A stretch of DNA of 64,000 nucleotides from Temnopleurus reevesii (taxonomy: Eukaryota; Echinodermata; Echinoidea; Temnopleuroida; Temnopleuridae), in contig BQKZ01000279.1 of assembly GCA_036244855.1 (NCBI GenBank), forward strand, positions 121,918 to 185,917, given 5' to 3'. Below the pieces are notes generated by a model. It ran no database searches and was not told where the DNA came from. It saw only the letters and a list, made by a program, of their open reading frames with translations. The position numbers were made by a program, and so were the translations under genes. Shown piece after piece: positions 60,587-64,000 of the stretch. Positions within the stretch are counted from its first letter, which is position 1; each line of letters opens with the position of its first letter.

Positions 60587-63500
60587 TGGACAGAATAATC
60601 ATGATATATCACGGAGGAGTACAATTTTCATGAATGATACTTTTATTGGCGTAACAGTACAATCATTCAATTACCTAGATTATAATGTAAATATAAGTAT
60701 ATTAGTGTAATATTAGGATAAGGTGGAGTACCTTCTAGTTACCAGCAACTGGCAGTTTCATGAAATTGATGCAAATTTTGTCAGGCTAATAGATCTTCTT
60801 TTCAGAAGAATATCATGTAGAAAATTTGAAAGACATAAAAGAAAACAGTTAATAAAGAAAATGTACGGTTGCGTTTATAATCGATTACAGAGTTAATGCA
60901 GAAACTCTATGAGGATCTGCGGACTTCTACAGATATGAATATGATATTTCAAATATGATTATAATTATAACTTAAGTAAGCCAGGTAGTCCCAGGCATAC
61001 TAAACAGTGTCATTTATTTCTTCTCTTTCACAGGCGCCATATTTTGTAATAAGCAGAGTCTTTGTGAAACTTCAAGAAAGTTCGCGCGGTCAAAATAATG
61101 TGAGTTCAAGTAACGTCGATCTGACGTGAGACCAACTCCTATAATTATCTTCAAAGTTTTGGGACCAGATCATTTCACAAAACTCTGTGAATGTTAATGT
61201 CATAATTTCAGGACTCACATCAATTTGAATTAAGCAATATCCCAGAGTCATTATTTGCTTGAAATGAATGTAACCCAAAATACCAGTATATTCTTGTTCA
61301 GTAAATAATTGGACAGTCGGTGAAAATATTATTTTTCCAATCGGCCAATTAAATCTGAAAATCATTAATTCATAATTTCTTTATTGAATATCATTATATT
61401 AAAGTGTAAAAATCTAAATACATATCGTATGTGGAGACGTGGCTGAAGAAAAATAGACAGATCGGGTTTTTTTTTCTTTTCTGAAGTGATTTATAATGGT
61501 GGGTCAAATTTGTACATCACACATCACGTGATCATTTAACTCCTTTCAAGACATGCATGCAGATGGGTCTGTCCTCACTGAATGTATTTACTAAGCTGAA
61601 GACGAGACAATATTAGTTCACAGGGACACCAGTGTGAATGAGGCCATTGGACCTCGTGACAAACTTTATTTGCAATGGCTTTCCCCGGGCTATAGTAGTC
61701 GGGCAAACGCAGCGTTTGTTTTACGGCAAAATAAATACATATTTCTCGACGGTTGGGACTATGTTTGCCGGACATCGGGTCAAAGGTCATTCGATGTGGT
61801 GTTGTTATGATGATTCTATCCTCCCTATGCATGCGAATTATCATATCATATGTGAATCAAAATCCTGGATTATCAGATCGTGATCAAAAGATTTTCTCAG
61901 TTTTTACAGGTTGTTAGGTTAGTCGAAATTGTGATGAAAATGTATAACCTTTTCTTTATTTAACTAATCTTTTAACACGGGCCTAGTTTTATGGCAGGAT
62001 TTCATGATTTAAAAGAATGTATTCATTTACTATTTCTAGTTACTGTAGTATGCCTATGAAATAAAATCTTGCTATTTCATAATTAAAATTGCCATATACG
62101 TAAGACAATGCCCACTTGATCTGTACATTTATGGAGATTTGAACTGTTAAGTAGGAGTAGATCCAATTGAAGTTTCACGAGTAGAAATTAAGAGGTGTGC
62201 GTAGAAGTCCCTTCGATTCATAAGAGTATTTTATGGTCTCTTATCGAAATGCGAATTGTTGATGGAATATTTCTTATCTGTATCTACATTGTGAAGGGGA
62301 TGACAAGAAAATGTGGAATCTCCTTGGCGGTATTTTCCGGCCAGAATTGGACCAAAGCTCGTGTGTGTTATCTCTTGTATGGTGCCTATTCCACAAGGCT
62401 AGATATCCCTTAGTCCCATTAATAGGTAACTTATTTCAGGTGATTAGCACGACTCAAAGGATAAAGTTCATATTTTGGAGATAGATCTTAACTACTGTCT
62501 TATCATTCCATTAAAACTTGGATTCCTTATCTGGACCTCATTGATTACACCCCATTGTGATTCGTCTATTTCTTGTTTCTTTTTAACGGCCTGTTTTTAT
62601 GGAGCTAACCCGTGTTTATCGGTGGAATACGATTAAAGGTGATGCGGGACATGATGAGAACTGAAATAGATTAGTTAAGAGAAAATGCAATAAAAAACGC
62701 CGTTTCCCCCAACATCCACCGCAATTACCATCATTAGTTACCTAGAACGCGCCACAACCTATATACCACTAATACACTTCACAAGGCGGGAGGGAATGAA
62801 AGCTTTAATTGTGAATGAATTAGAAAGCCAGTCAGATTTCATAACCGTCCATTACACTCGCAATCAAGAGATATTAACCAAAATTAACCCGGATTACACG
62901 TTCATGCGAAGAAATGGTGGAAATAGGCTAGAACTAAGCACAATGACAGTGGAGTGACGCTGATGATATTGATGAGAAATTATAAAACATTGTGGAGGTG
63001 TATTAGATTAACTCATCGTTTAGAGACTTGGGATTAAAGTATAATTTAAACGGTTTTGAAGGATTAGGCAATATACTGCAGTATGGACAGTGTGTAAAGG
63101 TTGGTTTTATATCCCACCTTAATAAGTGCATAACGGGGGATAATGCCCAAGATATAGCATCAATTTGTTGATTCAGAACTCATATAAGCCTAACTATAAT
63201 ATTTGAACCTAAATGTTTAGAATGAATTTGTTAAACTTTTATCGAGACCGTAGTGACTATTTGTCCTTGAAAGTTTTCATTAAGATAGATATTACGAATT
63301 ACGTTAAGACAAATTAATATTTTGATTTAATTTCATATGTTAAGTTTACCAGTAGTCTTTATTCTTGTTTTGCAAATGCCGATGACAACGTCGTAAACAA
63401 CGAGCGAAGGTAATTATGTATCTGTCCATGTGCATTTTGGTTTGCACATATTATACTTCCCATACATGTTTCATCATATAGCATGTTTATTTAATTATAT

Positions 63501-64000
63501 CTATTACAATGTAAAAGAAACACGCCTCTTTTATAATATTTCAACAATATATTTTATTACTAATGAAAATACTGGTTATAGTTATAATGTCATGCGTGAT
63601 TGCACGGTGACCGGAAATGCATCATGTGTATTATACATCCTCGCCCACACACACATTCACGCACTCGCACAAGCGTGAACGCACAAGGGTAATAATTTCA
63701 GAATGTCGCCCTCACCAACATAAAACCGTTCTCGCATGACAAAGGCTGTATTAGCAGATATTAATAGAAATTAAATTGAATAAAAGCACATAAGAAATAA
63801 AAGAATAGTAAATCACACACACAAAATCCCACAAAAGCGCATAAATATATCCTGGTTTATCATTCATGATAAATTTGCCCATTAGGTATTCGGCATTTAG
63901 ATAAAATAAATTATGTACATGAGCATAAACATATTATCTTAAAGAGCTTCATAAACACAACAATAACATTTGACAACTATGAAGTTGTTAAACAGCTATT
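60587..64000. other. Distal upstream flank of foxA, no gene recognised
   Basis: AT-rich sequence with short open frames only. The interval 62190-62960 has more even base composition, few low-complexity runs and homeodomain/Otx-type GGATTA (62890-62895), CATTA and TCAAAGG words, so it is a weak candidate for a foxA regulatory module 5.4-6.1 kb upstream. A short CA/CG-rich patch lies at 63640-63680. Confidence 0.35.

Overview
This is an AT-rich, non-coding-dominated stretch of an animal nuclear genome. The only convincing protein-coding gene is an intact FoxA (HNF3-type forkhead) transcription factor on the minus strand at 55523-56833. Its intronless coding region, the Met/Ser/Gly/Asn-rich N-terminus, the forkhead sequence and the [13 protein letters not shown] start resemble echinoderm, especially sea urchin, FoxA. 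The species cannot be fixed from the sequence. The abundance of short foldback (MITE-like) elements, a tRNA-derived SINE and retroposon tails built on simple repeats fits an echinoid genome. Layout: 1-39973 is a gene desert. It carries retroposon fragments (521-690, 19086-19180, 34665-34800), a long foldback element (6026-6472), a tRNA-like sequence (7638-7718, minus), a tRNA-derived SINE (22911-23200), a TIR element (32305-32567), several strong hairpins, microsatellites and one uncertain 186-aa reading frame (28428-28988, minus). A perfect RFX X-box motif lies at 18420-18433, beside a tiny minus-strand reading frame that ends in a splice-donor-like site. The most striking object is 39975-49718: a tandem array of a 563-bp unit, 17 full copies plus a 173-bp partial copy, with no indels and no substitutions that I could see. 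Its left edge coincides exactly with an assembly N (39974). Its right edge breaks inside a hairpin carried by the unit. No known function is recognised. Each unit contains, in order, a branch-point/polypyrimidine/AG (3' splice-site-like) block, a 34-codon open stretch and an AATAAA, so it looks superficially like an amplified terminal exon. From 49719 to 55522, between the array and foxA, lie a GC-richer block (about 50190-50450), dinucleotide repeats, two further foldback elements (52744-52934, 53775-53896) and a five-unit minisatellite of about 70 bp (52995-53344). Upstream of foxA (56834-57420) is a GC-richer putative promoter with FOX-like, Sox-like and GC-box motifs and a TATA-like element. 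The rest, to 64000, is non-coding and includes a retroposon 3' end next to a third N (60435). Three single Ns (38583, 39974, 60435) each sit beside repeat sequence and probably mark assembly joins, so long-range structure around 34.9-40.0 kb should be read with caution. The genes do not form an operon or pathway. The biological theme is a developmental transcription-factor gene in a repeat-rich regulatory landscape, flanked on its 3' side by a homogeneous satellite-like array.
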